A stretch of DNA of 64,000 nucleotides from Paenibacillus pinisoli (GCF_003605435.1 NZ_QXQB01000004.1:186001-250000); one strand, 5' to 3'. Positions 35,638-44,606 are shown, counted from the first letter of the stretch. Translations and numbers: made by a program. The notes: generated by a model from the letters alone, not told the origin.

Positions 35638-36135
35638 ATGGAGGATGCCTTGCAGCGTACGGGCAAGGATATCACTCACATCTACAATAGTCATGCAGAT
35701 ACGATATACAAGGTCTGTTTCATGATGTTAAAAAATGTGGTTGATGCGGAGGAAGCAACGCAGACGGTCTTCTTGAAGCTCATGAGATCAGGCCCGACGT
35801 TTCGAGACACCGAGCATGAGAAGGCTTGGCTTATTGTGACTGCCCGCAATCATTGCAAAAATATGCTTAGACATTGGTGGAGACGGCTGCGCGTCACACT
35901 GGAAGAAAGCGATCAGAAGCAGTTATCCGAAGAAATCAGGCACGACGATCTGTTAGATGAAGTGCTATCCCTTCCTGAGAAATACCGTTTGCCGATTTAC
36001 TTGCATTATTACGAAGGATACAGCACGAAGGAAATAGCAGATATGCTTTCTATTAAAGAACCGACCATTCGCACACGGCTACATACGGGAAGGAAACTAC
36101 TGAAGCTGTCGATAGGTGGTGAGCGATATGAATGA
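35638..36135 (+). CDS. ECF-type RNA polymerase sigma factor
   Basis: 165 residues: region 2 with DIYKVC-like YNSHADTIYKVCFMMLKN, AEEATQTVFLKLMR and KAWLIVTARNHCKNMLR; region 4 with LPEKYRLPIYLHYYEGYSTK and EIADMLSIKEPTIRTRLHTGRKLLK. GGGGGGACAGC precedes ATG 35638. The next gene overlaps it by 8 bp and codes for a single-span membrane protein, the usual place of an anti-sigma factor. Confidence 0.9.
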   Translation: MEDALQRTGKDITHIYNSHADTIYKVCFMMLKNVVDAEEATQTVFLKLMRSGPTFRDTEHEKAWLIVTARNHCKNMLRHWWRRLRVTLEESDQKQLSEEIRHDDLLDEVLSLPEKYRLPIYLHYYEGYSTKEIADMLSIKEPTIRTRLHTGRKLLKLSIGGERYE

Positions 36136-37087
36136 GAAGGAACTGATCGCCCGCATGTCGAAGCTTGGCCCGTCCAAGAAGCAGAAGGAGCGGATGCTAA
36201 GCCGCATTCTCAGCCAAGAAGCGAGAAAGAAGCCTCCATTGAGAAGGAGCGTTAAAATCGCCATTCCTGCAATCGGCTGCGCTGTGCTGTCTATGGCACT
36301 TGTCTTTCCTGTCTTCTTTAAAGCTGATCCGGCCATTCCGTCGCTTACAGCGCTTCAGCAAGTCCAGCCGACGACATTTACCGTGACCCCGCGGAGTATG
36401 CCGCTATCGGTATCGCTAGGCCCGCTGAAGATGCTGAATTACAATGGATACCGTTATACGTTCTTGAATGATGGGGCTCCATTCGATCTTACGGATAGGA
36501 CGCCGAGGGCCGGGGATAAGCTCGGAACCTTGCAATACGATCTGAAATCGGATATGGAGAACGGCGGCAAGAACGGGTACGCCGTATTGGATTATGCGAC
36601 GACCTACTTGCTTGGGGGCACGATCTATCAGCTTCAGGGCTATGATCCCGCCTTCCGGCTGGCGGTGGAGCATGAGGGACGTTATTATATTGTCCAACTA
36701 TCCGGCAGAACGGATAATAGCGTTATCCCGGCCGGCGATTATGCGGAGGCAGCGGAGCTGGCACGGCTGACCAAAGAAATTGACATCATGAATCACAGCG
36801 GCAGCGTGCAGCTTCATGTCCTCCACCGGAAGAAGGATATTCGGGAGTGGATCGGGATGTTTAGCCAAAGTGAAACGGCGGTTAATAGAGATAGAGAAGC
36901 TGATGAGCAGTGGGCCAAAGCCCAGTCCGAAGGAAAATCCTATCTGGCCAAGCTTCGACTGAAGGACGGAACGGCGATTGACATGTTTGTTGTACCGGAG
37001 CTGGGCATGGCCGCAATCGGCGACAATCGTTATATCCTGCCGGAATCGTTCAGTGAAGCTTACGCCGATTTATTCCATAATCCATAA
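36128..37087 (+). CDS. Probable membrane anti-sigma-like protein
   Basis: 319 residues. A cytoplasmic N-terminus of about 40 residues (NEKELIARMSKLGPSKKQKE) is followed by one membrane helix (about 42-62, VKIAIPAIGCAVLSMALVFP) and a large extracytoplasmic domain of unknown fold. The position overlapping a sigma gene suggests a regulator of that factor, but no zinc anti-sigma motif (HxxxCxxC) is present. I chose ATG 36128 behind GGTGG; two GTG codons 3-4 codons earlier are possible. Confidence 0.6.
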   Translation: MNEKELIARMSKLGPSKKQKERMLSRILSQEARKKPPLRRSVKIAIPAIGCAVLSMALVFPVFFKADPAIPSLTALQQVQPTTFTVTPRSMPLSVSLGPLKMLNYNGYRYTFLNDGAPFDLTDRTPRAGDKLGTLQYDLKSDMENGGKNGYAVLDYATTYLLGGTIYQLQGYDPAFRLAVEHEGRYYIVQLSGRTDNSVIPAGDYAEAAELARLTKEIDIMNHSGSVQLHVLHRKKDIREWIGMFSQSETAVNRDREADEQWAKAQSEGKSYLAKLRLKDGTAIDMFVVPELGMAAIGDNRYILPESFSEAYADLFHNP

Positions 37088-37104
37088 TGAGAGGGAGAAT
37101 GACG

Positions 37105-38139
37105 ATGAAGAGATATGTGAAACATACCATTTGCGCATTGACAGCAGTAGCTTGTCTGACAGGAGGAGCTTCGGCATTCGCAAGCGAGGCGCCGCAACAG
37201 GCTGTTCCAATCAGCGCGCCGATTGTGCCGATAAGCGCCCCGGCTTATGAAATCATGCAGCAGAACTGGCTGGATTCTATTATGGTGTACGGTACGGTTT
37301 CGTTTTTGGAAGACGGCCGCATCATGCTGGAGAACAACAACGAGAATGCCCAGTTTGACAAAATCATTCTGAACGTTAGCGAAGATACGCTGATCCTGGA
37401 CGCGGTGAGCGGATTGCCGAAGTCGATCAAGGATATTCGCGAGGACGAGATCATCTATGCTTATGTAGGCCCTGCGATGACGATGAGCCTGCCGCCGATG
37501 ACACACGCTGAGCTGCTGCTCACGTCGATTCCGGCTGACTTTGCCGTACCGACTTATGAAGAGATCGATAACGTGAAGCAAGAAGAGAATGGCAATGTTA
37601 TCGTCCATACGAACCGTGATGCGACTTACACCGTAACGGATGACACGGAGCTGTTCCCTTACCTGACGAAAAACATCGTGACCAAGCATAATCTGAAGCC
37701 GGGCACCAAGCTGCTGGTATGGAAGCAGATTGTACAGGGCGAAGGAGCCGAGGAAGCGGCTGAATCGACTAAAATGATGGTGTTCCCATACTCCTATAAC
37801 GGTTATGTGCAAGCAGGCCTGGAGAACTTGTACGTGAATGACGAGAAGCTTGAGCTTGCGGCAAGCGAGCAGCCATACGTTTCGAACGGCCGTCTGATGC
37901 TTCCTTTCCGTCAAGTCGTGGAGTCGCTTGGCTACACAATCGAATGGAATGCGGAGACTAGCAGCATTAAAGTGCTGAAAGGCGACCAGGAGCAGTACAG
38001 CTTTGCTGCCCGCGGCACCGAGTTTTTGAAGGGCGAAGACACGTATACGCTGACCGAAGCGGCTGCTTTGAAGAACGGTGTAACGTTCATGGCGGCGGAT
38101 GACCTGCTTCTGCTTAGCGGCGCGAAGCTGGTAGAGTAG
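37105..38139 (+). CDS. Secreted protein with copper amine oxidase N-terminal-like domain
   Basis: 344 residues with a Sec signal peptide (residues 1-24, MKRYVKHTICALTAVACLTG, cleavage near ASAFA-SE). A middle domain of beta type (about 55-240) precedes a copper-amine-oxidase-N-like module (about 245-340): YVSNGRLMLPFRQVVESLGY, IEWNAETSSIKVLKG. In Firmicutes this module sits in many wall-associated proteins without oxidase activity. ATG 37105 is behind GAGGGAGA; it is the third gene of the ECF operon and may be its output. Confidence 0.8.
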   Translation: MKRYVKHTICALTAVACLTGGASAFASEAPQQAVPISAPIVPISAPAYEIMQQNWLDSIMVYGTVSFLEDGRIMLENNNENAQFDKIILNVSEDTLILDAVSGLPKSIKDIREDEIIYAYVGPAMTMSLPPMTHAELLLTSIPADFAVPTYEEIDNVKQEENGNVIVHTNRDATYTVTDDTELFPYLTKNIVTKHNLKPGTKLLVWKQIVQGEGAEEAAESTKMMVFPYSYNGYVQAGLENLYVNDEKLELAASEQPYVSNGRLMLPFRQVVESLGYTIEWNAETSSIKVLKGDQEQYSFAARGTEFLKGEDTYTLTEAAALKNGVTFMAADDLLLLSGAKLVE

Positions 38140-38174
38140 TTATCAACAAGCATAAGCTAATATAGCTTTATGTT

Positions 38175-38219
38175 AAGGAGCTGTCCTGGAGGCCAATTGG
38201 CCTTGGGACAGCTCCTTTT
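38175..38219 (+). terminator. Rho-independent terminator
   Basis: AAGGAGCTGTCC/GGACAGCTCCTTTT with an inner stem GGCCAATTGGCC. Ends the sigma operon; lies tail-to-tail with the LysR gene. Confidence 0.9.
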
Positions 38220-38238
38220 AAGTTTCAGTAACCATTCA

Positions 38239-39123
38239 TTACTTGCTGAAAAAATCAATCAGCCACTTCGTCAGCTGGCGATGGGCTTCGCTGATATAAC
38301 GCTCCGAGCCGTAGATAAGCTCCAGATGGCGCATCGGCGCATGATCCGAGATCGGGATGGCGACTATCTCATGGCGCATGGATTCTTGTTTGAGCAGGTT
38401 CAAGGGCTGAATCGTCGCGCCAACACCGGCGCGCACCAACTGCAGGAGAGAGATGGCCGTGCTGGTTTCCATGACGGTCGAAAGCTGGAAGCCGCCTTTC
38501 TCCCGGCATACCGTCTCCACCAGATCGCGGCCAATGAAGCCGCGCGGGTACATGACAATCGGAATTTGCTCCAGTTCCCGCAGCTTAATGGAAGCTCTGC
38601 CGGCAAGCTCGCTTCCGGAATGGACAAGCAGGTAGTAAGGCTCAGAGCGGAGCGGGATTTGCACCAGCCGTTTGTCGGGCGGAGTTCTGAGCGCTATTCC
38701 GATATCGGCCCGATTGCTTAGCACCTCCTCCAGGATTTGAATGGTGGAGAAGGCCTGCAGCTGTATGTCGGGGTATTCGGAATGGAAGTGGATAAAGAGA
38801 GGCACCAGTTGGAAGTCTAAGTCTGAGGGCAATACGCTAAGACGGACGGTGCCCCGAGCCGACGACATCAGCTCCTTTATCGCGATCTTGGCATCCTGCT
38901 CTGCCAAGAGCATGCGCCCTCCGTGGAGGTGCAGCAGCTTGCCGGCTTCGGTCGCCACCACTTGCTTGCCGATCCGATCGAATAGCGGCATCCCAAGCTC
39001 TGCTTCCAGCACGCGGATCTGCTGGCTAAGTGTAGGCTGGGAAATGCCCAGCGATTCAGCCGCTTTCGTGAAGTGCAGATGCTCATAGACGGCCATAAAA
39101 TATTGGATATGCCGAGTGTCCAT
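38239..39123 (-). CDS. LysR-family transcriptional regulator
   Basis: 294 residues. The N-terminal winged helix reads IQYFMAVYEHLHFTKAAESL, GISQPTLSQQIRVLEAELG, MPLFDRIGKQVVATEAG; then the periplasmic-binding-like effector domain. ATG 39123 follows CCAAGGAGCAAGCG. It is divergent from an MFS gene 115 bp away, the usual place of its target. Residues RLSVLPSDLDFQLVPLFIHF resemble the CysB/CynR-type group, fitting the CynX-like transporter. Confidence 0.9.
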   Translation of the reverse strand: MDTRHIQYFMAVYEHLHFTKAAESLGISQPTLSQQIRVLEAELGMPLFDRIGKQVVATEAGKLLHLHGGRMLLAEQDAKIAIKELMSSARGTVRLSVLPSDLDFQLVPLFIHFHSEYPDIQLQAFSTIQILEEVLSNRADIGIALRTPPDKRLVQIPLRSEPYYLLVHSGSELAGRASIKLRELEQIPIVMYPRGFIGRDLVETVCREKGGFQLSTVMETSTAISLLQLVRAGVGATIQPLNLLKQESMRHEIVAIPISDHAPMRHLELIYGSERYISEAHRQLTKWLIDFFSK

Positions 39124-39140
39124 CGCTTGCTCCTTGGATG

Positions 39141-39166
39141 ATAGTTTTTTACTATTATAATAATAG
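39141..39166. promoter_or_regulatory. Candidate LysR-type binding sites
   Basis: ATAGTTTTTTACTAT (39141-39155) has the T-N11-A type dyad and overlaps the near-palindrome CTATTATAATAATAG (39152-39166) in the divergent intergenic region. AT-richness makes chance matches possible. Confidence 0.45.
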
Positions 39167-39238
39167 AAATTATAGGATTGATCAATGGATTTGGAGTCTC
39201 TATACTTGTGTACACAGATATAGAGGGAGTGACCATAT

Positions 39239-40408
39239 ATGAAGAAACTATTTTGGCTGCTGGCGATTTTTATCGCAGCGCTTAACCTAAGACCGATCAT
39301 CTCGTCCGTCGCGCCTCTGCTTGGGAACATGCAAGCAAGCCTTGGCATGAACGCGCTGACGGCCAGCTTGCTTACGACGCTGCCAGTACTGTGCATGGGC
39401 CTCTTTGCCCCTGCGGCGACTGCGCTGCGTGATCGGTGGGGGCTGGAGCGCACCATTTTTGCCGCGTTGGTGCTCATTACAGGCGCAACAGCGCTTCGAG
39501 GCGTAATCACCTCCGTCGGCGTGCTTGTCATTACAGCTATTGTCGGCGGAATCGGCATAAGCCTCGCTGGGCCGCTGCTGTCCGGATTTATCAAAAAATA
39601 TTTTCCGACCAAGCCGGGCATTGTGAGCGTATATTCCGTATCCTTGACCGTAGGCGCAAGCGCCGCATCTGCGCTGTCGATTCCGGTATTTAATCGCCAT
39701 AATCAAAGCTTATCCTTTACGCTTGCGATCTGGGCTATTCTGGGCATCCTCGCTTTGCTGATCTGGCTTCCGTTTATCGGGAAGAAGGATCAAGCGGCAA
39801 GCGCGGTACGTTCCAAGCTGCCGCTGACCAATAAGCGTGCCATTCTGCTGACCTTGTTTTTCGGCTTGATGTCCAGCATGTTCTATTCGCTAACCGCATG
39901 GGTTTCGCCTATCGCACAGAGCCTCGGCTACAGCAAGTCAAGCGCAGCCATGCTGCTCACCGTATTTACGATCATCCAAATTCCGGTGTCCATGACGCTT
40001 CCAAGTCTGGTAGCCAAATACGGCAAACGCGGGTTTTTCCTCGTCGCATGCAGCATCTCTGAGCTGATCGGCATCATCATGCTGCTGCTCCATATGCCGA
40101 TGCTGCCTGCCGTAGTCTTCTTGGGCATAGGAGCAGGAGGATTGTTCCCGCTGGCGCTTATGCTGCCGATTGTGGAGACGAATACGGCGCAGGAAGCGGG
40201 CGCGTGGTCGGCCATGTCCCAATGCGGCGGATATCTGATTGCGGCAATGGGACCGCTACTAATCGGCGGATTGTATGATTATTACGGCAACTTCACAGTT
40301 GCTCTTGTCGCCATGCTCGTTATTATCATGGTTATGATTGTCGTCCAGCTGCTCCTGTCCAAAAGCCCGGACAGTGTCAGGGTGGCGGAAGGCCGGGGAT
40401 TAGTCTAA
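39239..40408 (+). CDS. MFS transporter, CynX/NimT type
   Basis: 389 residues, 12 membrane helices. LNLRPIISSVAPLLGNMQAS at the start is characteristic of the cyanate/2-nitroimidazole transporter family, with helix 2-3 loop FAPAATALRDRWGLER. GAGGGAGTGACC before ATG 39239. Divergent from the LysR gene. Substrate cannot be read from sequence. Confidence 0.88.
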   Translation: MKKLFWLLAIFIAALNLRPIISSVAPLLGNMQASLGMNALTASLLTTLPVLCMGLFAPAATALRDRWGLERTIFAALVLITGATALRGVITSVGVLVITAIVGGIGISLAGPLLSGFIKKYFPTKPGIVSVYSVSLTVGASAASALSIPVFNRHNQSLSFTLAIWAILGILALLIWLPFIGKKDQAASAVRSKLPLTNKRAILLTLFFGLMSSMFYSLTAWVSPIAQSLGYSKSSAAMLLTVFTIIQIPVSMTLPSLVAKYGKRGFFLVACSISELIGIIMLLLHMPMLPAVVFLGIGAGGLFPLALMLPIVETNTAQEAGAWSAMSQCGGYLIAAMGPLLIGGLYDYYGNFTVALVAMLVIIMVMIVVQLLLSKSPDSVRVAEGRGLV

Positions 40409-40473
40409 TAATGTTTTTGAGGAAGGGACTATTCTGACGGAAGCAGCGGATAAGCTATTTCCATATGTTGATG

Positions 40474-40517
40474 AAAAAGCCATCAAACCCATCACAAAAG
40501 CGGGTTTGATGGCTTTT
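40474..40517 (+). terminator. Terminator, left part of composite element copy 2
   Basis: AAAAAGCCATCAAACCC/GGGTTTGATGGCTTTT. Closely related to 33104-33147 and likewise abutting the 51-bp array. Confidence 0.9.
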
Positions 40518-40527
40518 CTCTTGGGAG

Positions 40528-40833
40528 CTCTAAGCCGAGTTTCTCGGCCAGCAGCCCTGTTTTCCGCACGACGATGCGCTCTAAGCCGAGTTTCTCGGCC
40601 AGCAGCCCTGTTTTCCGCACGACGATGCGCTCTAAGCCGGGATTCTCGTCCAGCAGCCCTGTTTTTCGCTCGACGATGCGCTCTAAGCCGAGTTTCTCGT
40701 CCAGCAGCCCTGTTTTTCGCTCGGCAACCCGCTCTAAGCCGTGTTTCACGGCCAGCAGCCCTGTTTTTCGCTCGACGATGCGCTCTAAGCCGAGTTTCTC
40801 GTCCAGCAGCTCAGCTTTCTTCTCGGCTGTCCC
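40528..40833. repeat. Tandem array of 51-bp hairpin units, 6 copies
   Basis: Units start CTCTAAGCCGAGTTTCTCGG at 40528, 40579, 40630, 40681, 40732 and 40783, all spaced exactly 51 bp. Same family as 33184-33895. The hairpin is intact in units 1 and 2 and weakened (CTCGTC) in others. The minus strand is open throughout with a 17-residue repeat such as KTGLLAEKLGLERIVVR and ends in EKPSNPLL, encoded by the terminator. No ribosome binding site precedes that frame's first possible start (TTG 40893). Confidence 0.95.
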
Positions 40834-40926
40834 AAAAGTATCGATAGATGTCTGAGAAACGCCCCTTCTAACGATTAACCGTGTATGGCACAACTGTTTG
40901 CTTTTGGAACAGCTCCTCTTTTTTAT
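40826..40926 (+). terminator. Long-loop terminator-like hairpin after the array
   Basis: GCTGTCCCAAAAG (40826-40838) pairs with CTTTTGGAACAGC (40901-40913) with one mismatch, followed by TCCTCTTTTTTAT. The loop is 62 nt. A related arm GGGGCTGTCTCAAAAGGG stands before the first composite element at 33053-33070. Confidence 0.5.
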
Positions 40927-40941
40927 CGTTCCGTAGTTTTG

Positions 40942-40971
40942 TTTAAATTCCGTTTAAATAAGATCGTTAAG
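40942..40971 (+). promoter_or_regulatory. Direct repeats before the DrrAB operon
   Basis: TTTAAA at 40942-40947 and 40953-40958 (11 bp apart), then GTTAAG at 40966-40971. They resemble the phased boxes at 284-320. Function inferred only from position upstream of the ABC genes. Confidence 0.35.
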
Positions 40972-41005
40972 ATCGCTATAGATCAGATACAGAGGAGGAA
41001 ATGCA

Positions 41006-42013
41006 ATGATGGATAGGAGTGAATGGGCCGTTGAGGCCCGAGGGCTTGTGAAAGTTTTCGGAGACCATCGTGCGGTGGATGGGGTGGATCTGAACGTTCG
41101 CGCAGGCACGATCTACGGTGTACTGGGGCCGAACGGCGCCGGAAAGACAACGACGATCCGCATGCTGGCAACCTTGCTTAGACCGGACGGGGGTTCGGCC
41201 CGCATATTCGGACATGACGTGACGAAGGAATCTCAAATTGTGAGGCAGCTTATTGGCGTAACGGGGCAGTATGCTTCAGTCGACGAATCGTTAAGCGCCA
41301 TGGAGAACCTCATTATATTCTCGCGGCTGCTTGGGCTTAGCCGCTCGGAAGCGAAGCGCAAGGCGGAATCGCTGCTGGAGGAATTCAGCTTGACCGAAGC
41401 GGCGAAGCGCCCGCTGAAGAACTTCTCCGGCGGCATGCGGCGCCGGCTTGATCTGGCAGCCAGCCTGATCGCGCAGCCGCCGCTTATCTTCCTGGATGAG
41501 CCGACGACTGGACTGGATCCGCGCACGCGCGCCCAGATGTGGGAGACGATCCAGCGGCTTGTGAAGACGGGATCGACCGTGCTGCTGACGACCCAATATC
41601 TGGATGAGGCCGACCAGCTGGCGGACCGGATCGCGGTTATCGACCACGGGCGGGTCGTAGCGGAAGGTACGGTAGATGAGCTCAAAGGCTCCGTCGGAAC
41701 TTCGTCTCTGCATCTCAGCGTTCAGCATCCGGGCCAAATCGAAAGCGCGCGCCAGATGGTGGAGCGGGTGCTGAACGTCCTACCCAGCGTCGCGTACGAT
41801 TCCGGCAAAATTACGGCGCCGATGGCGAATGCCGATGGCGTGACCGATCTTCTGATTGCGCTTCGCGAGGCGGGAATCCCGCTCGCCGAGATGAGCGTGC
41901 AGAAGCCAACGCTGGATGAAGTGTTCTTGACGATTACAGGCAGCGCTGCCTCGAAGCAATCGGACTCGCCGCCGCAGCAACAAACCAAAAAAGCGGAGGT
42001 GGCTAACGTATGA
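41006..42013 (+). CDS. ABC transporter ATP-binding protein, DrrA type
   Basis: 335 residues. Walker A GPNGAGKT near residue 40, signature FSGGMRRRLDLAASL near 140, Walker [21 protein letters not shown], and the DrrA-type C-terminal domain (about 235-320) with LREAGIPLAEMSVQKPTLDEVFL. GAGGAGGAAATGCA before ATG 41006. Forms with the next gene a two-component exporter of the daunorubicin-resistance family; the exported drug is unknown. Confidence 0.92.
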   Translation: MMDRSEWAVEARGLVKVFGDHRAVDGVDLNVRAGTIYGVLGPNGAGKTTTIRMLATLLRPDGGSARIFGHDVTKESQIVRQLIGVTGQYASVDESLSAMENLIIFSRLLGLSRSEAKRKAESLLEEFSLTEAAKRPLKNFSGGMRRRLDLAASLIAQPPLIFLDEPTTGLDPRTRAQMWETIQRLVKTGSTVLLTTQYLDEADQLADRIAVIDHGRVVAEGTVDELKGSVGTSSLHLSVQHPGQIESARQMVERVLNVLPSVAYDSGKITAPMANADGVTDLLIALREAGIPLAEMSVQKPTLDEVFLTITGSAASKQSDSPPQQQTKKAEVANV

Positions 42014-42825
42014 GCCAGACGACGATGAACACAAAGGCGCATCGCGGGCTGAAAAACCGGACCGGCTTTCTCCAGTCGGTGCGCCATTCCCTGACGATGG
42101 CATATAGAGGGCTGCTGAAGCTGCGCCGCACGCCGGAGCAATTGTTCGATGTGACGCTTCAGCCGATTATTTTTACCCTAATGTTTACTTATATATTCGG
42201 AGGCGCCATCTCAGGCGATGTGCAGAGCTACTTGCCTGTCATCATTCCGGGAATTTTGGTTCAGACGGTCATTACGACGTCTATCGTGACCGGCGTCCAA
42301 CTGCGGGAGGACATGGACAAAGGCGTATTCGACCGGTTCAAGTCGCTGCCGATCGCGCGGATCGCCCCGCTGGCGGGGGCGCTGCTGGCTGACACGGTAC
42401 GTTATACGATTGCAACGGTGCTTACGTTTGCGATGGGTTATGTGATGGGGTATCGTCCTGAGGGAGGGCTAGCGTACGTAGCGCTGGCGGCGGTCATTGT
42501 CATTTTCTGCTCGTGGGCAATCAGCTGGATCTTTGCTTTCTTCGGCGTCATCGCCCGTACCGCATCCAGCGTACAGGGCATTTCGATGATCGTATTGTTC
42601 CCCTTGACCTTCCTCTCCAATGCCTTCGTGCCGGTGGAGACGATGCCGAACTGGCTGCAATGGTTTGTGAATATCAATCCGATCTCCCATCTCGTCACAG
42701 CCGTGCGGGATATGACCAATTCGGGCACGGTCGGCTGGGATCTCGCCATCTCGTTAATCGGCGCAGCGGTTATCGTTGCGGTATTCGCGCCGATTACGGT
42801 GCGCGCTTATATGCGGCGGACATAA
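42010..42825 (+). CDS. ABC-2 type permease, DrrB type
   Basis: 271 residues with six membrane helices: EQLFDVTLQPIIFTLMFTYI, TSIVTGVQLREDMDKGVFDR (the conserved cytoplasmic ABC-2 motif), FPLTFLSNAFVPVETMPNWL, and INPISHLVTAVRD. ATG overlaps the ATPase stop by 4 bp, coupling the pair. The TetR gene lies convergent 14 bp downstream. Confidence 0.92.
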   Translation: MSQTTMNTKAHRGLKNRTGFLQSVRHSLTMAYRGLLKLRRTPEQLFDVTLQPIIFTLMFTYIFGGAISGDVQSYLPVIIPGILVQTVITTSIVTGVQLREDMDKGVFDRFKSLPIARIAPLAGALLADTVRYTIATVLTFAMGYVMGYRPEGGLAYVALAAVIVIFCSWAISWIFAFFGVIARTASSVQGISMIVLFPLTFLSNAFVPVETMPNWLQWFVNINPISHLVTAVRDMTNSGTVGWDLAISLIGAAVIVAVFAPITVRAYMRRT

Positions 42826-42838
42826 GCAAGAATAAGGC

Positions 42839-43363
42839 TTAAGTAGCCGCATGCTCCATGCAATATTGGCGAATGGAATCGGTAAGCTGATACGTCAGCT
42901 TGCCGATTTGCTCTGCCGACTGAGCATAGTGCTGAAGGCTCCATTCAATGAGAATGCCGTGCAGGGAGGAGGAGAGGGAGCGGAAGACATAATAATGCAT
43001 GTCGCCGATCGACGCCTGTGGACTCATGAAATAAGGGGTGTATTTCTCCTGAACGTAATACTCCAGGCTTCGATATATGATTTGCCTGATCTTGCGATCG
43101 GACAATTGAATGTTGTACAGCAGGGAAGCGGGAAGGAACTCCCTCCACATCTCAAAAAAAGCGACCAGCACGTCTGCGCCAGCCAACTGCCGTCCTTTGA
43201 TCCGGTCGTCGAAGAAGTCGAATTGATGACAGAGGTAGTCGTACAAGATGTCGTCTTTATCCCCGTAGTTGCGGTAGATGGTTTGTCTGGCCAGTCCTGA
43301 CTTCTTGGCAATCTCCGTCACTTTGATATCGGAGTAGGCCTTCGTCTCCATTAGGTAGAGCAA
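42839..43363 (-). CDS. TetR/AcrR-family regulator
   Basis: At least 174 residues. The helix-turn-helix is KVTEIAKKSGLARQTIYRNYGDKDDIL, and the C-terminal part (LLYNIQLSDRKIRQIIYRSLEY) is the ligand domain. The first helix seems to begin before ATG 43363: the frame stays open upstream (EGQQQSKEWITLSLLYL) to about 43420, where ATC follows AAAGGAAG; no ATG/GTG and only a TTG at 43375 is available. It probably represses the DrrAB pair, toward which it is convergent, or the divergent siderophore genes. Confidence 0.8.
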   Translation of the reverse strand: MLYLMETKAYSDIKVTEIAKKSGLARQTIYRNYGDKDDILYDYLCHQFDFFDDRIKGRQLAGADVLVAFFEMWREFLPASLLYNIQLSDRKIRQIIYRSLEYYVQEKYTPYFMSPQASIGDMHYYVFRSLSSSLHGILIEWSLQHYAQSAEQIGKLTYQLTDSIRQYCMEHAAT

Positions 43364-43564
43364 GGAGAGCGTAATCCATTCCTTCGATTGCTGCTGGCCT
43401 TCAATGAAATTGTGGTCGATGTGTTACACTTCCTTTGTTTTGTCCATTTTGGAGCCCGATCTATTGAAAAGGGTTAGCAACTATATTAGTGTTGTTATTG
43501 TAACATTTACTGAACCGCATGCGCATCGGTTGCAAGAGAGTGTTCTTTTTTTTCAACATCAAAT

Positions 43565-43583
43565 GATAATGATACTCATTATT
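43565..43583. promoter_or_regulatory. Fur box of the siderophore transporter
   Basis: GATAATGATACTCATTATT matches the 19-bp Fur consensus GATAATGATAATCATTATC at all but two positions. It lies 21 bp upstream of the GTG start, so iron-dependent repression is expected. Confidence 0.9.
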
Positions 43584-43604
43584 GAGATACGGGAGCGTAA
43601 AAAA

Positions 43605-44606
43605 GTGAAAAAACATAATACAACGATGAAAATGATGACAGCCGCTATGCTGGTCATTGTAATGGCTATGCTTGCGGGATGCGGCAGCAGCAAAGAAGCG
43701 AACACGGGGAACCAGGGCAGCGCCCCGGAATCTGCGACAACGCCGGAAGTGGAAGAAACGAGAACAATCGCGCATGCGATGGGCAATACAGACATTAAGG
43801 GCACGCCTGCAAGAGTGGTTGTCTTGACGACTCAAGGCACAGAAACCTTATTGGAACTTGGCATCAAACCGGTAGGAGCCGTCCAGTCCTGGATCGGCGA
43901 CCCTTGGTATGACCATATAGCGGACCAAATGGAAGGGGTAGAGATTGTCGGCGACGAGACGCAGCCGAATATGGAGCTGATCGCCAGCCTTCAGCCGGAC
44001 CTTATTCTCGGCACGAAGGTCAGACAAGAGAAGATCTACAGCCAGCTTAGCGCAATTGCCCCTACTGTGTTCACAGAAAATCTGGGCGACAGCATGATCG
44101 AGAACTTCACATTGTTCGCAAGCGCGCTTAACAAGGAAGAAGAAGGCGCGAAGGCGCTTGCTGGCTTCGAGAAGCTGGTAGAGGAGACGGCGGCCAAATT
44201 GGGCGACAAAACTCAGGCGGAAGTATCGCTTGCACGCTTCCAGGCGGGCAAAGCCAGAGTGTACTATAAGCAGAACTTCGCAGGCGTAGTTCTGGATAAG
44301 CTGGGCATTGCAAGAACGGAAGCGCAAAACAAACCGGAATTCGCCGAGGAAATTACGAAAGAGCAGATTAGCGTTCTGGATGGCGACGCGTTGTTCTACT
44401 TCGCATCAGACCGCGACGGCGAGACAGCAGCTGCCGATACCGCCAAGGAATGGCTGGCCGATCCGATCGCCCGGAATATGAAAGTGAATGGGAACGGGCA
44501 AATCTATCAGGTTGACGAAGCGATCTGGAACTCTGCCGGCGGCATCCTTGCTGCGAAGCTGCTGGTAGCGGACATCGAGAAGTATTTTACGAATATTCAA
44601 CGTTAG
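43605..44606 (+). CDS. Iron-siderophore ABC transporter binding lipoprotein
   Basis: 333 residues. Lipoprotein signal MKMMTAAMLVIVMAMLAGCG with lipobox LAGC. The helical-backbone binding fold (FecB/FhuD class) shows RVVVLTTQGTETLLELGIKP, NMELIASLQPDLILGTK and IWNSAGGILAAKLLVADIE. Binds a ferric siderophore at the outer face of the membrane; which one is unclear. Start GTG 43605 behind GGGAG; an earlier start would pass through the Fur box. Confidence 0.92.
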   Translation: MKKHNTTMKMMTAAMLVIVMAMLAGCGSSKEANTGNQGSAPESATTPEVEETRTIAHAMGNTDIKGTPARVVVLTTQGTETLLELGIKPVGAVQSWIGDPWYDHIADQMEGVEIVGDETQPNMELIASLQPDLILGTKVRQEKIYSQLSAIAPTVFTENLGDSMIENFTLFASALNKEEEGAKALAGFEKLVEETAAKLGDKTQAEVSLARFQAGKARVYYKQNFAGVVLDKLGIARTEAQNKPEFAEEITKEQISVLDGDALFYFASDRDGETAAADTAKEWLADPIARNMKVNGNGQIYQVDEAIWNSAGGILAAKLLVADIEKYFTNIQR

